NCBI GenBank assembly: GCA_965223025.1 | Contig: CBDCVP010000023.1 | Coordinates: 3,348,001 to 3,412,000 of the forward strand | Origin: JABDMH01 sp965223025 | GTDB lineage: Bacteria > Bacteroidota > Bacteroidia > Chitinophagales > Saprospiraceae | Length of the DNA stretch: 64,000 nt | Direction: 5' to 3' | Part shown: positions 37,748 through 46,505 of the stretch, piece after piece | Layout of the letters: each line of letters starts with the position of its first letter | Numbering within the stretch: position 1 is the stretch's first letter | The notes under the pieces: generated by a model | Databases searched by the model: none | Seen by the model: the letters and a program-made list of their open reading frames with translations, nothing else | What the model was told of the DNA's origin: nothing | Position numbers and translations under genes: made by a program

Positions 37748-40252
37748 TCATTCTTTTCTCTTCAAGAGGTCCGCCAGAGAAGTAAATCTATACCCTCGCT
37801 TACCCAATTCCGTAATTAAATCATCAAGATTGAGATAAAACTTGTCTGTTCGATCTGGATGTGTACCAATGTGCGATAATAGCATAAAGCCATTTAAACC
37901 TTTCTCTGCTTCATAGGTTAAAATAGACTCGATGATTTCTTGGGAACTTCGATAACTCTCCATGCCTGGCGTCGTATAGTCTGCATGCGACAGGGTTCCG
38001 GGAGAGTAATTGATAAGGGTCAGACCCATTTGATCCGTCCACTGAGTAACAAATTCGTCATTCCATTCATAGGGAGGTAGAAAATAGGGGGCGTCTTCCT
38101 TCCTAATTCCAAACTTCAACATCTCCTGATAATTAGCATGCAGATCTGATTTAAATTCACTTTGACTTACCAGCCGTTTCTTCTCTTCAGTCCAATCATT
38201 GTAGAGGAGGTGTCTGTCTGAATGCGCACCCAGATAATGACCATTCTCCCGAGCCCTTGCGATGATATTAGTATAATCCTTGTTCCTATAAAAATTTCCA
38301 GTGAGAAAAAAGGAAGCTTTGATTTGGTGCTTATCAAGCACCTTTAATATTTCATCGGCTCCGTCGGCATATTCATCACCGGTAAAAACCAAATTGATTT
38401 TCTGATCAGATGCATCACCTCGAATGATGGCCCCACTTTCATCATACACATAGTGCTTCTGCTTACGGTCTTCTCCCAGACTCTCACTTTGTAATGCCGA
38501 GAGATAGTAGACCAGGCAGGCGGTGCCGTCCATCGTGGGCTCATTGGTCGAGTAACTTCCAAAATCGTCTTGATACATTACAAGGTCCGATTGATAGTCG
38601 GCATATTCATCTTCATCGTACAAAGTAACCCCAATTAAGCTACTGGCGATGGAGCCATAAACGGGGCCGTCGATCAAACCTCCATCCGTTGGATACCCCT
38701 CCAGAAGAGTGAGAGATGAATGGGGATCTACCGGAGTATCACCATCCTCGGGCAGCCCCACGATCATGGAAGTACCCCAGATATTACAACCGAACAACCA
38801 ATCCCGCATGGAGGCTTCCATATCGAGATATTTTTTATCACCCGTCAGTACATGATATAATTTACTTTGCGTCACAGCCGCCGTGATCAAATTATTGGAG
38901 CACCATACAAACGGAACACCCATGAGAAAAGGATTGTCTTGGCCGCGTTCATATAGCCGTTGCAATCCCATGCGATAATACAATGCAACTGCCTCCCTTT
39001 CCCCTGATGCTAATGTCGAGGCCAGCTCATAATGACCTGCATTCAAAAAAGGATAATACTGATAATGTCGCACCGTATCACGCCCGATCCAGGGTGTTGT
39101 TTTCTCCTCAGAAGCATAGTGTAGGGCGTCGTCCTTATACTTCTTATTTTGGGTGAGTTTGTACAAGCAAGCTGCTGCAAGCTCCATATCATCGATCCAA
39201 TTATCCTCTTCATAGAAATAGGGAGCCCTGCCAGGAGCAGTCTGACTCACACCCGGTCTCCGTTTGCCAAACTCATAAGCATCCTGTGCGCGCTCAAGCA
39301 AATCATCAGTATACCCCGGATAAAAATTTTCAAGGACCGATGCACCCAGTGCGAAAGCGGAAGCAAATTTACCTACCGTAGATGCCACACCAGTAGATCG
39401 ATTCTTGTATCTCACGGCACCCTGCTTTTCACCGGTCACCAAGTACACGGGACGACCTCGTCGTTCAGGATCATATACTGTGGTATCCTTATTAGGCAAT
39501 CTAAAACCACTATGATCCCTATCATCGGCAATCTGATTGTAGTACTCACCGGGGTTTGGATTCATCTTCTTAAGCCAATCCATACCGTATTTAGCCTCAT
39601 CGATGATGTCGGGAATACCGTTTGGGCCTGGCAATCCGTTTGCCTGGTAAGCATCTCCAAAGACTTTCGGATTTTCACGATAGGACCATAAGAGTTGGAA
39701 TACAGCATTTGCCGAAGTAGCAGCGTATTGGAGATAATCGCTGGCATCGTGCCAACCACCGGTGACGTCTATGTGTTGACCGACCTTAGCTGGATTGTAT
39801 AGTATGTATCCATCGTCTAAGTGGCAGGAATCAGTCAAGTAGGGATTATATCCGCAGCGTTGTTGGCGCATATATTTCAGTAAAAAATCTGCTGCATGGT
39901 CGTATACATTCGCATTGATTCGAAACGGTGGCGATCTAACTCCTTTGGCTTGAAGATAATACTTACCGGTAGTGCTCAGAGCGCTAAAATCTAGGCGATA
40001 CGTCGTCTTAAATGGGCCATATGGCCCTTTTGCTTCAGGCTTTCTAGATGTGTACACCTTTTCATCGTTATACGAATCATGCACAGAAAAAGAATCAACC
40101 GAAATATGCCCAAAGGCACCAAACACCGCCACTTTTATGGCCTCCGGTAAATAACCCAATTGGTTGATCCTAATGACCGATTTCGGATTGGGTGTCACGA
40201 AACCGATCGCGAAAAGCATGAAATAAAGCAGGCAAATTATTCTACTCGTCAT
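37748..40252 (-). CDS. GH9 glycoside hydrolase fused to a CE4-type polysaccharide deacetylase
   Basis: 834 residues with a signal peptide (MTSRIICLLYFMLFAIGF). Residues ~25-112 form the Ig-like domain that precedes many GH9 enzymes (INQLGYLPEAIKVAVF). The GH9 (alpha/alpha)6 domain follows, with the catalytic Asp pair D169/D172 in TGGWHDASDYLQY and the acid/base Glu in TNEPTMDGTACLVYY near 580. From residue 618 a NodB-like CE4 domain begins: FTGDEYADGADEIL, SFFLTGNFYR, GAHSDRH with metal His677 and His681, and LLSHIGTHPDRTD. The usual TFDD motif is TGDE, so the second Asp is Glu. A GH9 plus deacetylase in one chain suggests cutting and deacetylating an N-acetylated beta-glycan such as chito-oligosaccharides. 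Confidence 0.87.
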   Translation of the reverse strand: MTSRIICLLYFMLFAIGFVTPNPKSVIRINQLGYLPEAIKVAVFGAFGHISVDSFSVHDSYNDEKVYTSRKPEAKGPYGPFKTTYRLDFSALSTTGKYYLQAKGVRSPPFRINANVYDHAADFLLKYMRQQRCGYNPYLTDSCHLDDGYILYNPAKVGQHIDVTGGWHDASDYLQYAATSANAVFQLLWSYRENPKVFGDAYQANGLPGPNGIPDIIDEAKYGMDWLKKMNPNPGEYYNQIADDRDHSGFRLPNKDTTVYDPERRGRPVYLVTGEKQGAVRYKNRSTGVASTVGKFASAFALGASVLENFYPGYTDDLLERAQDAYEFGKRRPGVSQTAPGRAPYFYEEDNWIDDMELAAACLYKLTQNKKYKDDALHYASEEKTTPWIGRDTVRHYQYYPFLNAGHYELASTLASGEREAVALYYRMGLQRLYERGQDNPFLMGVPFVWCSNNLITAAVTQSKLYHVLTGDKKYLDMEASMRDWLFGCNIWGTSMIVGLPEDGDTPVDPHSSLTLLEGYPTDGGLIDGPVYGSIASSLIGVTLYDEDEYADYQSDLVMYQDDFGSYSTNEPTMDGTACLVYYLSALQSESLGEDRKQKHYVYDESGAIIRGDASDQKINLVFTGDEYADGADEILKVLDKHQIKASFFLTGNFYRNKDYTNIIARARENGHYLGAHSDRHLLYNDWTEEKKRLVSQSEFKSDLHANYQEMLKFGIRKEDAPYFLPPYEWNDEFVTQWTDQMGLTLINYSPGTLSHADYTTPGMESYRSSQEIIESILTYEAEKGLNGFMLLSHIGTHPDRTDKFYLNLDDLITELGKRGYRFTSLADLLKRKE

Positions 40253-40325
40253 ATGCTAAAGCAGACTAAGGCATTTTTGGAATACGGCAAAATGCGGTTA
40301 AGGTTTGCATTCAAAATCGACTAAA

Positions 40326-41087
40326 TTATACGCCTGCGACTCTTCTCTTATACTCCTTTAGCGCTTCGGCAAGGCGTTGTTTAGAGGTGGAATCTCCAGG
40401 GACATTGTGTGAAGGATGAATGTGCAGCTTGACACCTCTATCGGCCAGTATCTCAGCCACTGTTGTCACGGTCATCCATACGGTGGTCACAAATGCCATA
40501 GTAGAGACGGGACCGATCTTATCGACATGATTCCTTAGAGGAACGGAAGCATCCTCTGCAGGAGCACAGGTATCCACGACCAAGTCGGCCAGTTCAAACA
40601 GTGTCTTACCGCAAGAGTGTTTTGTGGTTTTATCCTTGGCCTCTGTTGCAGATCCATACACAACCACCTTCATGCCTTTTTCCTTAGCATCAAGTGCGAT
40701 ATCGATATTTACGGCGTTCACACCTGTATGGGAGAATAACCACATGGTATCTTCCTCATCGAAATCATAACCCTTCATGATTTCCCGTCCATAGCCTTCC
40801 ACCCGTTCTAAGAAAATAAATTGATCAACGCCCATTTGGCCAACGATGTTGGTGAAGAAAGTTAGGGGTAATTCCACGATGGGGTGAAATCCAACGAATC
40901 CCCCAATCCTTGGATACATTTCTTCAATCGGCAATGTGGCATGTCCACACCCAAACGTATGTACCCATTTTCCCTTCTCAATCGAATCAGCCATCACCGT
41001 TGCGGCCCTAGTAATAGACTCCAATTGAGTCTCTTCGATTTTACTCATGACAGTTCTGGCACTGTTAAGCCATTCGGTTGCTAACAT
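40326..41087 (-). CDS. SIS-domain sugar-phosphate protein (UPF0309-like)
   Basis: 253 residues from the ATG at 41087; a TTG nine bases upstream is possible but would overlap the previous stop. The SIS fold is visible: VHTFGCGHATLPIEEM (~43), FLERVEGYGREIMKGY, WLFSHTGVNAVNIDIALDAKEKGMKVVVY and a C-terminal HPSHNVPGDST. SIS proteins bind phosphosugars, as in GlmS, AgaS or MurQ. It lies 5 bases after the MFS gene stop and 73 bases before the GH9-CE4 gene in the same direction, which suggests isomerase or deaminase-like action on an amino-sugar phosphate. The exact reaction is inferred. Confidence 0.8.
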   Translation of the reverse strand: MLATEWLNSARTVMSKIEETQLESITRAATVMADSIEKGKWVHTFGCGHATLPIEEMYPRIGGFVGFHPIVELPLTFFTNIVGQMGVDQFIFLERVEGYGREIMKGYDFDEEDTMWLFSHTGVNAVNIDIALDAKEKGMKVVVYGSATEAKDKTTKHSCGKTLFELADLVVDTCAPAEDASVPLRNHVDKIGPVSTMAFVTTVWMTVTTVAEILADRGVKLHIHPSHNVPGDSTSKQRLAEALKEYKRRVAGV

Positions 41088-41092
41088 ATCCC

Positions 41093-42268
41093 TCAATTTT
41101 GATTAATGACGGCACTAAAATTTCGTCTGGTGATAAAAAGTAGGATCATGATCGCTACAACAGCAATGATAATAAAAGAAGGCAGTACTCCCAGGCCAAA
41201 CCGCTCTGCAATGGTGCCCATGGCATAGTTGGCAAGGATGTTTCCGATCAAGGCGATGGTAATCACGATGCTGAAGGCAGTGCCCGACAGGTATGTATAA
41301 GTCTGACCGATATAACCCAATATGACTGGGAAACCTGCTGCCAGCCCGACGCCCATGGCCATCATGCCAAAAACCAAGATATGAAACGACTCACCAAACA
41401 AAATGCAAGAGCAGCCCAGGAATGCCAAGGTCAGACCGAGTAACATAACCGTCAAGGGGTTGTATATTCTCAAGATCTTACCTAGTATGATCCTGGCTAC
41501 TGTCAAGGCTCCCACAAAGGAAGACAGGACAAAAAGAGCATCGGGACCATCCACCTCTTTAACTGCCTCTAGGTAAGTCGTGGTCCAGTTATTCGTCAGA
41601 CCTTCAATACCACTTTGAAAAAACAAGATAGCACCGAACAGCAGCAATAGAGGTTCTTTTATCATCTTCAGACCTTCCTCAAGAGGCAATCCCACCGTCT
41701 TTGCAGATTTCGGAAACCGGAGAAAAATAAAATATATGATAGGTAGCATGATAAAGGCTCCGAGCAGGCCTAAAATGACTTCAAATGAATATATGCCCAT
41801 GGCCAAACCTAATACCACCGGTGTTCCGAGGGCGCCAATCCCAAAAAAAACACCAAGAATACTCAGATTTGCGCTATGGTCTGCTTCGCTGATCTCCGAT
41901 ACCAAGGCATTGGTCACACCATTGAGGAAACCCCCACCCAGACCGATACAAAAAACGGATACATGCAATAATGTCAATATCTCCGAAAACGCCAATCCTT
42001 CCAGGCCAATCATGGTAAAAATGCTTCCCGTGATTAATGTAGTCTTATAGGAAAGCCAATCCACCATCGGACCAAATATCAAAGAACCTACAAGGATGCC
42101 GGAGGGCAAAAGGGTCAGTAAATATCCGGCATTTGCCTTACTAAGTTGAAATTTGGCAGTCACCTCAGGGAGTATAGATCCCAAAGAGATCATCACGATT
42201 CCGAAAAATAGCATCCCCAGGCAAGCTGCAGAAAAGACCAGCCTTTTTTTGTATCGATTGCTAGTCAT
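41093..42268 (-). CDS. MFS sugar transporter (NagP/FucP-like context)
   Basis: 391 residues from the ATG at 42268, which overlaps the ROK gene stop by 8 bases and so looks translationally coupled to it. Twelve hydrophobic helices are evident, with the first half starting LVFSAACLGMLFFGIVMISLGSILP and inner loop FGPMVDWLSYKT (the MFS loop-2/3 motif region), and a second half starting KMIKEPLLLLFGAILFF. It should import the sugar released by the GH9-CE4 enzyme across the inner membrane with protons. Specificity for GlcNAc or glucosamine is inferred from the neighbours only. Confidence 0.82.
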   Translation of the reverse strand: MTSNRYKKRLVFSAACLGMLFFGIVMISLGSILPEVTAKFQLSKANAGYLLTLLPSGILVGSLIFGPMVDWLSYKTTLITGSIFTMIGLEGLAFSEILTLLHVSVFCIGLGGGFLNGVTNALVSEISEADHSANLSILGVFFGIGALGTPVVLGLAMGIYSFEVILGLLGAFIMLPIIYFIFLRFPKSAKTVGLPLEEGLKMIKEPLLLLFGAILFFQSGIEGLTNNWTTTYLEAVKEVDGPDALFVLSSFVGALTVARIILGKILRIYNPLTVMLLGLTLAFLGCSCILFGESFHILVFGMMAMGVGLAAGFPVILGYIGQTYTYLSGTAFSIVITIALIGNILANYAMGTIAERFGLGVLPSFIIIAVVAIMILLFITRRNFSAVINQN

Positions 42269-43244
42269 CGGTATGATCAATAGACCTGATGGCCGAGTAT
42301 CCAGCACCAATCAAACCAGCATCACCTTTCAGTGCGGAAGATTCCAAAGTCACTTTTTGAATGGCCAATGGCTGTGCCCACTTTTTGGACTCCACCAATA
42401 TTTTATCCAGCAGTTTGGTTGCTGGGCCAAACACGCCACCACCAAAAATTACCTTTTCTGGATTAAATATACTGACCAGGTTTGCCACTGCCATGCCCCA
42501 ATATCTAATGGCCTTATTGAGAACTTCCGTACCCACTGGATCTTCTTTTTCAAAGGCATCCAATATGTGGTGAGCAGTGATGGTCTTGGGTGGAATGCGA
42601 TCCAGGCAACTTGCCTTGCGATGTGGTCGCTTCATCACTTCGATGGCGCTGCGGGCAATCCCATCACCAGAGGCATAGTACTCAAAATTTCCCCATCGGT
42701 CATATTTCCTGTCGTATGGAGGGTCCAAAGCCATCCACCCTATGGCTCCAGCTATTCCGCCATTACCAGTGATGATGCGTCCATTCGACAGTATTCCTGC
42801 TCCTATTCCCGTCCCGACAGCCATGAAAATCGCGTCGTCACATCCTTGCGCACAGCCTTTCCAAACCTCTCCCAAAATATAGCAAGATCGATCACTCTCT
42901 ATGACCAGGCCCGGTGTAGGATCACCAAGAAGTCTCCTCAGTTCATCCCAAAGTGGATAGTGATCCCAGTCGGGAATGTTGGGAGCCCACACTGTCCTTT
43001 CTGTCGGATGGTAGATGCCTGGCACACAGATTCCAATGGCACCGATTTGACCAATGGCCTTCCCTGCCTCAGCGACCAGGTGCCGGATTAGATCTCCTAC
43101 CAAGATGGTCACCTCATCTCCCCTCCTCTCGGACACTTGCCGGATCTCCTTTTCCAAAACAACTCCATGAAGGTCGAAGAGTGCCGCCGAAATTTTGGTG
43201 CCACCAATATCTATACCTATGACTGCCGTATGATCATTCATCAT
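42261..43244 (-). CDS. ROK-family sugar kinase (amino-sugar or glucose kinase)
   Basis: 327 residues. The N-terminal ATP-binding motif VIGIDIGGTKISAALFD is at ~8-24, the catalytic-Asp region is VIESDRSCYILGEVW (~115), and phosphate-binding glycine clusters are at MAVGTGIGAGILSNG (~143) and VIFGGGVFGP (~265). The usual ROK zinc motif CxCGxxGCxE is missing; at that place stands DRWGNFEYYASGDG, so it is a non-canonical ROK branch. It should phosphorylate the imported sugar at C6. It is the first gene of the amino-sugar operon, and an IS1595 element lies 24 bases upstream of its start. Confidence 0.85.
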   Translation of the reverse strand: MMNDHTAVIGIDIGGTKISAALFDLHGVVLEKEIRQVSERRGDEVTILVGDLIRHLVAEAGKAIGQIGAIGICVPGIYHPTERTVWAPNIPDWDHYPLWDELRRLLGDPTPGLVIESDRSCYILGEVWKGCAQGCDDAIFMAVGTGIGAGILSNGRIITGNGGIAGAIGWMALDPPYDRKYDRWGNFEYYASGDGIARSAIEVMKRPHRKASCLDRIPPKTITAHHILDAFEKEDPVGTEVLNKAIRYWGMAVANLVSIFNPEKVIFGGGVFGPATKLLDKILVESKKWAQPLAIQKVTLESSALKGDAGLIGAGYSAIRSIDHTDD

Positions 43245-43268
43245 AGTTACTGTACAAAGATTGCTTTA

Positions 43269-44242
43269 CTGAATAATGCAGTTTGGTTGCACGGTAAGGT
43301 ACTTACTTAGAGGCAAAAAGAAAATGGAAACTGAAAGAATGTTTAAAGGAGTCAGTATTTTTGAATTTAGTAGTCGATTTACGTGTAAAGCGGATTGTCT
43401 GGATTACTTGAGTGAAATCAAGTGGAGCAGTGGATATTCATGTCGCAAATGTGGTAATGGGAAATATTGTGGGACAGCTCGATACGGAGAAAGACGATGT
43501 ACCAAATGTCGTTCTGTGGAATCCCCTACTGCCCATACCCTTTTTCATAAAGTAAAATTTCCGTTGCACAAGGCATTCTACATTATTTTCTATCTAAGCA
43601 CCTCGACAAAAGGAATGTCAACCTATGAATTAGCTCGAAAGTTGGACATGAATCAACCGGTAGTGTGGCGCTTTAAAACGAAGGTCATGTTAGCAATGAA
43701 ATCAAGTGGGAAATATCCGATTGATGGTGCGGTGGCTGTAGATGAAACGATGATCGGGGGCAAGGTGAAAAAGCAGCGCGGCCGAAGTCAATCGACTAAA
43801 AAACAGGTAGTTGTGGCTATCCAGAAACACCCTGGCGGTGGAATCAGCAGGGCATATGCAAAGGTTATTCCCAATGCTGGCAGCAAACAGCTAGAGCCAT
43901 TCTTTGACCAACATATTGACCCAGATGCAATCGTAACGACCGATAAATGGAGAGGTTACTCCCCCATTGCTCGAAAAGGAAAATATCATGTTGACCAGAT
44001 CCACTCTAAAAAAGGAGAGAATTTTCCTTTGATGCATCGGTTTATTATGGGGCTCAAATCTTGGTTGAGAGGTATTCATCATCAAGTAAAATATCTACAA
44101 AAGTATCTCAATGAGTATACCTACAGGTTCAATAGGCACCTGTATAAAGACATTCTATTTCATAATCTTACCAATAGATTAATGCTTCATCCACCATGCA
44201 CGATTCCAGATTTGAAATTTGTAACGTAAATGAATTATTCAG
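43269..44242 (+). mobile_element. IS1595-family insertion sequence, 974 bp, with 8-bp target duplication
   Basis: The direct repeat TTGCTTTA flanks the element at 43261-43268 and 44243-44250, the 8-bp duplication typical of IS1595. Inside, both ends read CTGAATAAT followed by related bases (GCAGTTTG left, TCATTTACG right), so the inverted repeat is imperfect after the first nine. It contains one transposase gene. It sits directly upstream of the ROK-MFS-SIS-GH9 operon, pointing away from it. Confidence 0.92.
43324..44229 (+). CDS. IS1595-family transposase
   Basis: 301 residues from the ATG at 43324 (the frame extends upstream to the element end). The N-terminus carries a zinc ribbon with CRKCGNGKYC and RRCTKC, then the ISXO2-like DDE domain: AVDETMIGGKVKKQRG, IVTTDKWRGYSPI and FIMGLKSWLRGIHHQV in place of the usual final acidic residue region (this family often has Asn or His there). 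A helix of NRHLYKDILFHNLTNRL closes the protein. It appears intact and follows the order zinc ribbon, DDE, as expected for IS1595. Confidence 0.92.
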   Translation: METERMFKGVSIFEFSSRFTCKADCLDYLSEIKWSSGYSCRKCGNGKYCGTARYGERRCTKCRSVESPTAHTLFHKVKFPLHKAFYIIFYLSTSTKGMSTYELARKLDMNQPVVWRFKTKVMLAMKSSGKYPIDGAVAVDETMIGGKVKKQRGRSQSTKKQVVVAIQKHPGGGISRAYAKVIPNAGSKQLEPFFDQHIDPDAIVTTDKWRGYSPIARKGKYHVDQIHSKKGENFPLMHRFIMGLKSWLRGIHHQVKYLQKYLNEYTYRFNRHLYKDILFHNLTNRLMLHPPCTIPDLKFVT

Positions 44243-44250
44243 TTGCTTTA

Positions 44251-44745
44251 TTTTATGAGATGACCGCACCCGATCTCCCACGGTTTTCGGCATCCATCAT
44301 CAAACAGACGTCTCAATGCTGTGGTTAGAATCCTTTTGATGGTCATAGCATCGGCTCCATCATGAAGTTCACACTAGAAGCATCCTATGAGTAAGAATTG
44401 AAGTTTGGAAAACGATTTGTATCTTCCTATCGGACATGGCATTTCGGTCAGACTCACACTTGATTGGTCGTACACCATTCCGGCATTAGGTGAGGATTAA
44501 ATCTTGTGAGTCATAGCAGGTTTGATGCCTTGATTCCGATTACTCGTCCTAATATCAATGGTTCGTGTGGAGCAATAGGAATTTTGCGTGAAACTGGTCC
44601 ACAGATCAGGGCAAAGGTAGAATGAGTATTCAAACATGAATTTTTGTCAGAAAAAATAATTCGATGCATAATGAGAATGTATACCAAAGAATCATACACA
44701 TCCTCTTTACACCGTCTCCGAAACATATTCTCAAAGGCAAATTCA
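44251..44745. other. Gene-poor gap with a degenerate outer-membrane-protein-like end
   Basis: No intact gene. A plus-strand fragment at 44414-44500 reads DLYLPIGHGISVRLTLDW and then a stop; its alternating pattern resembles the last strands of a beta-barrel, but this is weak. The longer minus-strand frame at 44511-44843 overlaps the peptidase start and has no recognisable feature, so I leave it out. Confidence 0.25.
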
Positions 44746-46233
44746 ATGTCTTTGTCAAGCATGTCCCGACCTCTAATGCTCTTAATGGTCAGCCTTCCAT
44801 TATTAGGCTTTTCTGCCATGGTTCGACCAACTCTTGATCCCATTGTCCGAGTCGTAGATATGAATATCGGTGAATCTACTAAGGTTCAATTAGCGGACGG
44901 TAGCAGTGTCCAGGTCAAACTGCTAGGATTAGTCGAGGAGACGGATTCGATACGGGGGGCTATTCGTTCAGCCTATGTTATCGTTGAAGTAAATGGAAAT
45001 AAAGCTCAGCTTTTTTCGGGCAATTATCACTTGCCCAGGATATCGGGCGATGTACAGATCGATTGTCCAATAACCAGGGGATACCGTGCCAATAGTGGTC
45101 GCGATATGTGGGCGCTTGAAAAGGATGCCAGGCTCCGTCTGTGGCCAGCAAATTCTCCATTGGTCAAGCCAGGAACATTTACTTATCCGGTTAGGCAAAG
45201 GTGGTTTGCCTCCTACACACAAATGTCTAACGAGCCCACCTATGTCGACGGTGGTGAGCAGCCAGGCAATGTGGAAATTTATTACCATAACGATCTGGAC
45301 TTCGGCGGTTGTGAAGGCATGATCGATGTGATGGCTGCTACAGATGGACTGGTAGTGTCCAGTGGTCAAATGGTATTGCCCGGATACGAGGAGTCGCCAG
45401 TACGGCCACGCTATGATGTGATCTACTTGCTGGATGATCGTGGTTGGTACTATCGCTACAGTCACCTCTACCACATCGATGGAGCGATCAGACCGGGCGC
45501 TCGAGTCCAAATGGGTCAGAAGATAGGAGTATTGGGAAAGGAAGGTGGCAGTGGCGGTTGGTCGCACCTTCACTTCGGCATCGTCAGCCCACAACCATCA
45601 GGAAGATGGGGCACACAAGATGCCTATGCCCTCGCTTGGGATGCCTACGTACGTGAGAAAAACCCAAACCTCATAGCTGTAGCCCGGCCACATCATTTAA
45701 TAGCAGTCGGAGCGCAGGTTAAACTTGATGCTAAAAAGTCATGGAGCGCAAAAGGCCAAATCGACTCTTATCACTGGATGTTTACCGATGGCACTACAGC
45801 CAGCGGGCCCACAGTGGCACGCAGGTACGACAAAGCCGGAATGTATAGCGAGACCCTGCAAATAAAAGATGATCAGGGAAACGTCGATTTCGATTTTGCC
45901 GTAGTGCAGGTGGTCGACCCTACGAAGCCAGATGAGCTTCCTCCATCGATCCACCCGACCTATGCCCCTACTACAGGCATTCTCCCAGGAGACATTGTAA
46001 CCTTCAAAGTACGCAGCTTTCGCACCACTGACGGCAGTGAAGTCTGGGATTTCGGTGACGGAACTAGTCCAGTAACCGCGAAGTCAGACGGCAACGCTCA
46101 AAAACTTGCAAAAAACGGCTATGCTGTCACAGAACATGCTTTCAAGAAATCCGGAATCTACCTTGTCCGGGTGCAAAGAACCAATGCTCGTGGGGAATCT
46201 GCCGTCGGCTGTCTGGCGGTTCATGTAGAGTAG
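44746..46233 (+). CDS. Secreted M23-family peptidase-like protein with PKD domains
   Basis: 495 residues from the ATG at 44746 (another at 44761), signal peptide ending PLLGFSAM. Residues ~200-320 hold an M23/LytM domain: EIYYHNDLDFGGCEG with the HxxxD ligands (LytM type), YRYSHLYHID and SGGWSHLHFGI with the final HxH. Two PKD-like domains follow (GTTASGPTVARRYDKAGMYSETL and WDFGDGTSPV with HAFKKSGIYLVRV). Members cut peptidoglycan cross-links or act as activators. Both zinc motifs look complete, so activity is plausible. Its stop is directly followed, from 46240, by the truncated GIY-YIG relic on the other strand. Confidence 0.82.
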   Translation: MSLSSMSRPLMLLMVSLPLLGFSAMVRPTLDPIVRVVDMNIGESTKVQLADGSSVQVKLLGLVEETDSIRGAIRSAYVIVEVNGNKAQLFSGNYHLPRISGDVQIDCPITRGYRANSGRDMWALEKDARLRLWPANSPLVKPGTFTYPVRQRWFASYTQMSNEPTYVDGGEQPGNVEIYYHNDLDFGGCEGMIDVMAATDGLVVSSGQMVLPGYEESPVRPRYDVIYLLDDRGWYYRYSHLYHIDGAIRPGARVQMGQKIGVLGKEGGSGGWSHLHFGIVSPQPSGRWGTQDAYALAWDAYVREKNPNLIAVARPHHLIAVGAQVKLDAKKSWSAKGQIDSYHWMFTDGTTASGPTVARRYDKAGMYSETLQIKDDQGNVDFDFAVVQVVDPTKPDELPPSIHPTYAPTTGILPGDIVTFKVRSFRTTDGSEVWDFGDGTSPVTAKSDGNAQKLAKNGYAVTEHAFKKSGIYLVRVQRTNARGESAVGCLAVHVE

Positions 46234-46239
46234 AGAAAA

Positions 46240-46363
46240 TGACTCCTGTTGATCCAATATAGTACCGATCAATTTCTTTGGAGTACATGATATATGTTTG
46301 GCACATCTGAACGCCCTACACTAGAAAAAAACACCAGAACTGGCCTTGTGTCGGGGTGGGTAA
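46240..46363 (-). pseudogene. Truncated GIY-YIG gene copy with tRNA terminator and tRNA 3'-end remnant
   Basis: Read on the minus strand, this piece has, in order, a bit of the tRNA-Pro 3' end (CCACCCCGACACAAGG), the tRNA-type hairpin with a T7 run (46325-46345), then the start of the GIY-YIG gene found intact at 48378 and 51462: the codons MCQTYII-YSKEIDRYYIGSTGV, broken off at 46240 next to the peptidase stop. It is the third, incomplete copy of the same module and marks the outer edge of the tRNA-associated region. Confidence 0.85.
46325..46345 (-). terminator. tRNA-type terminator in the truncated relic
   Basis: The same GGCCAGTTCTGGTG hairpin with T7 (A7 at 46325-46331) as at 51723-51743. 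Confidence 0.6.
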
Positions 46364-46505
46364 AACTGGCTCATCTTTGGAAGACTCTAAATATTTTGGA
46401 ATCATAAGCCGCATAAAGCGTTCAATGTCAATCATCTTGGCTTTCTTGGTTAACAATTTTAGTGAACAATACGCATGAAGCGATGTGTTCAAATGATTGG
46501 TCCCA
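46364..46505 (-). other. Gene fragment of unknown origin
   Basis: The minus strand (about 46364-46450) reads KKAKMIDIERFMRLMIPKYL and SSKDEPVL without a start or a family that I recognise. It is joined directly to the tRNA 3'-end remnant, which suggests a junction made by recombination. The rest up to 46505 is empty. Confidence 0.35.

Noticed and set aside
44511..44843. 110-codon minus-strand frame before the peptidase gene
   Set aside because: It overlaps the signal-peptide region of the convincing M23 gene on the other strand and has no recognisable feature.
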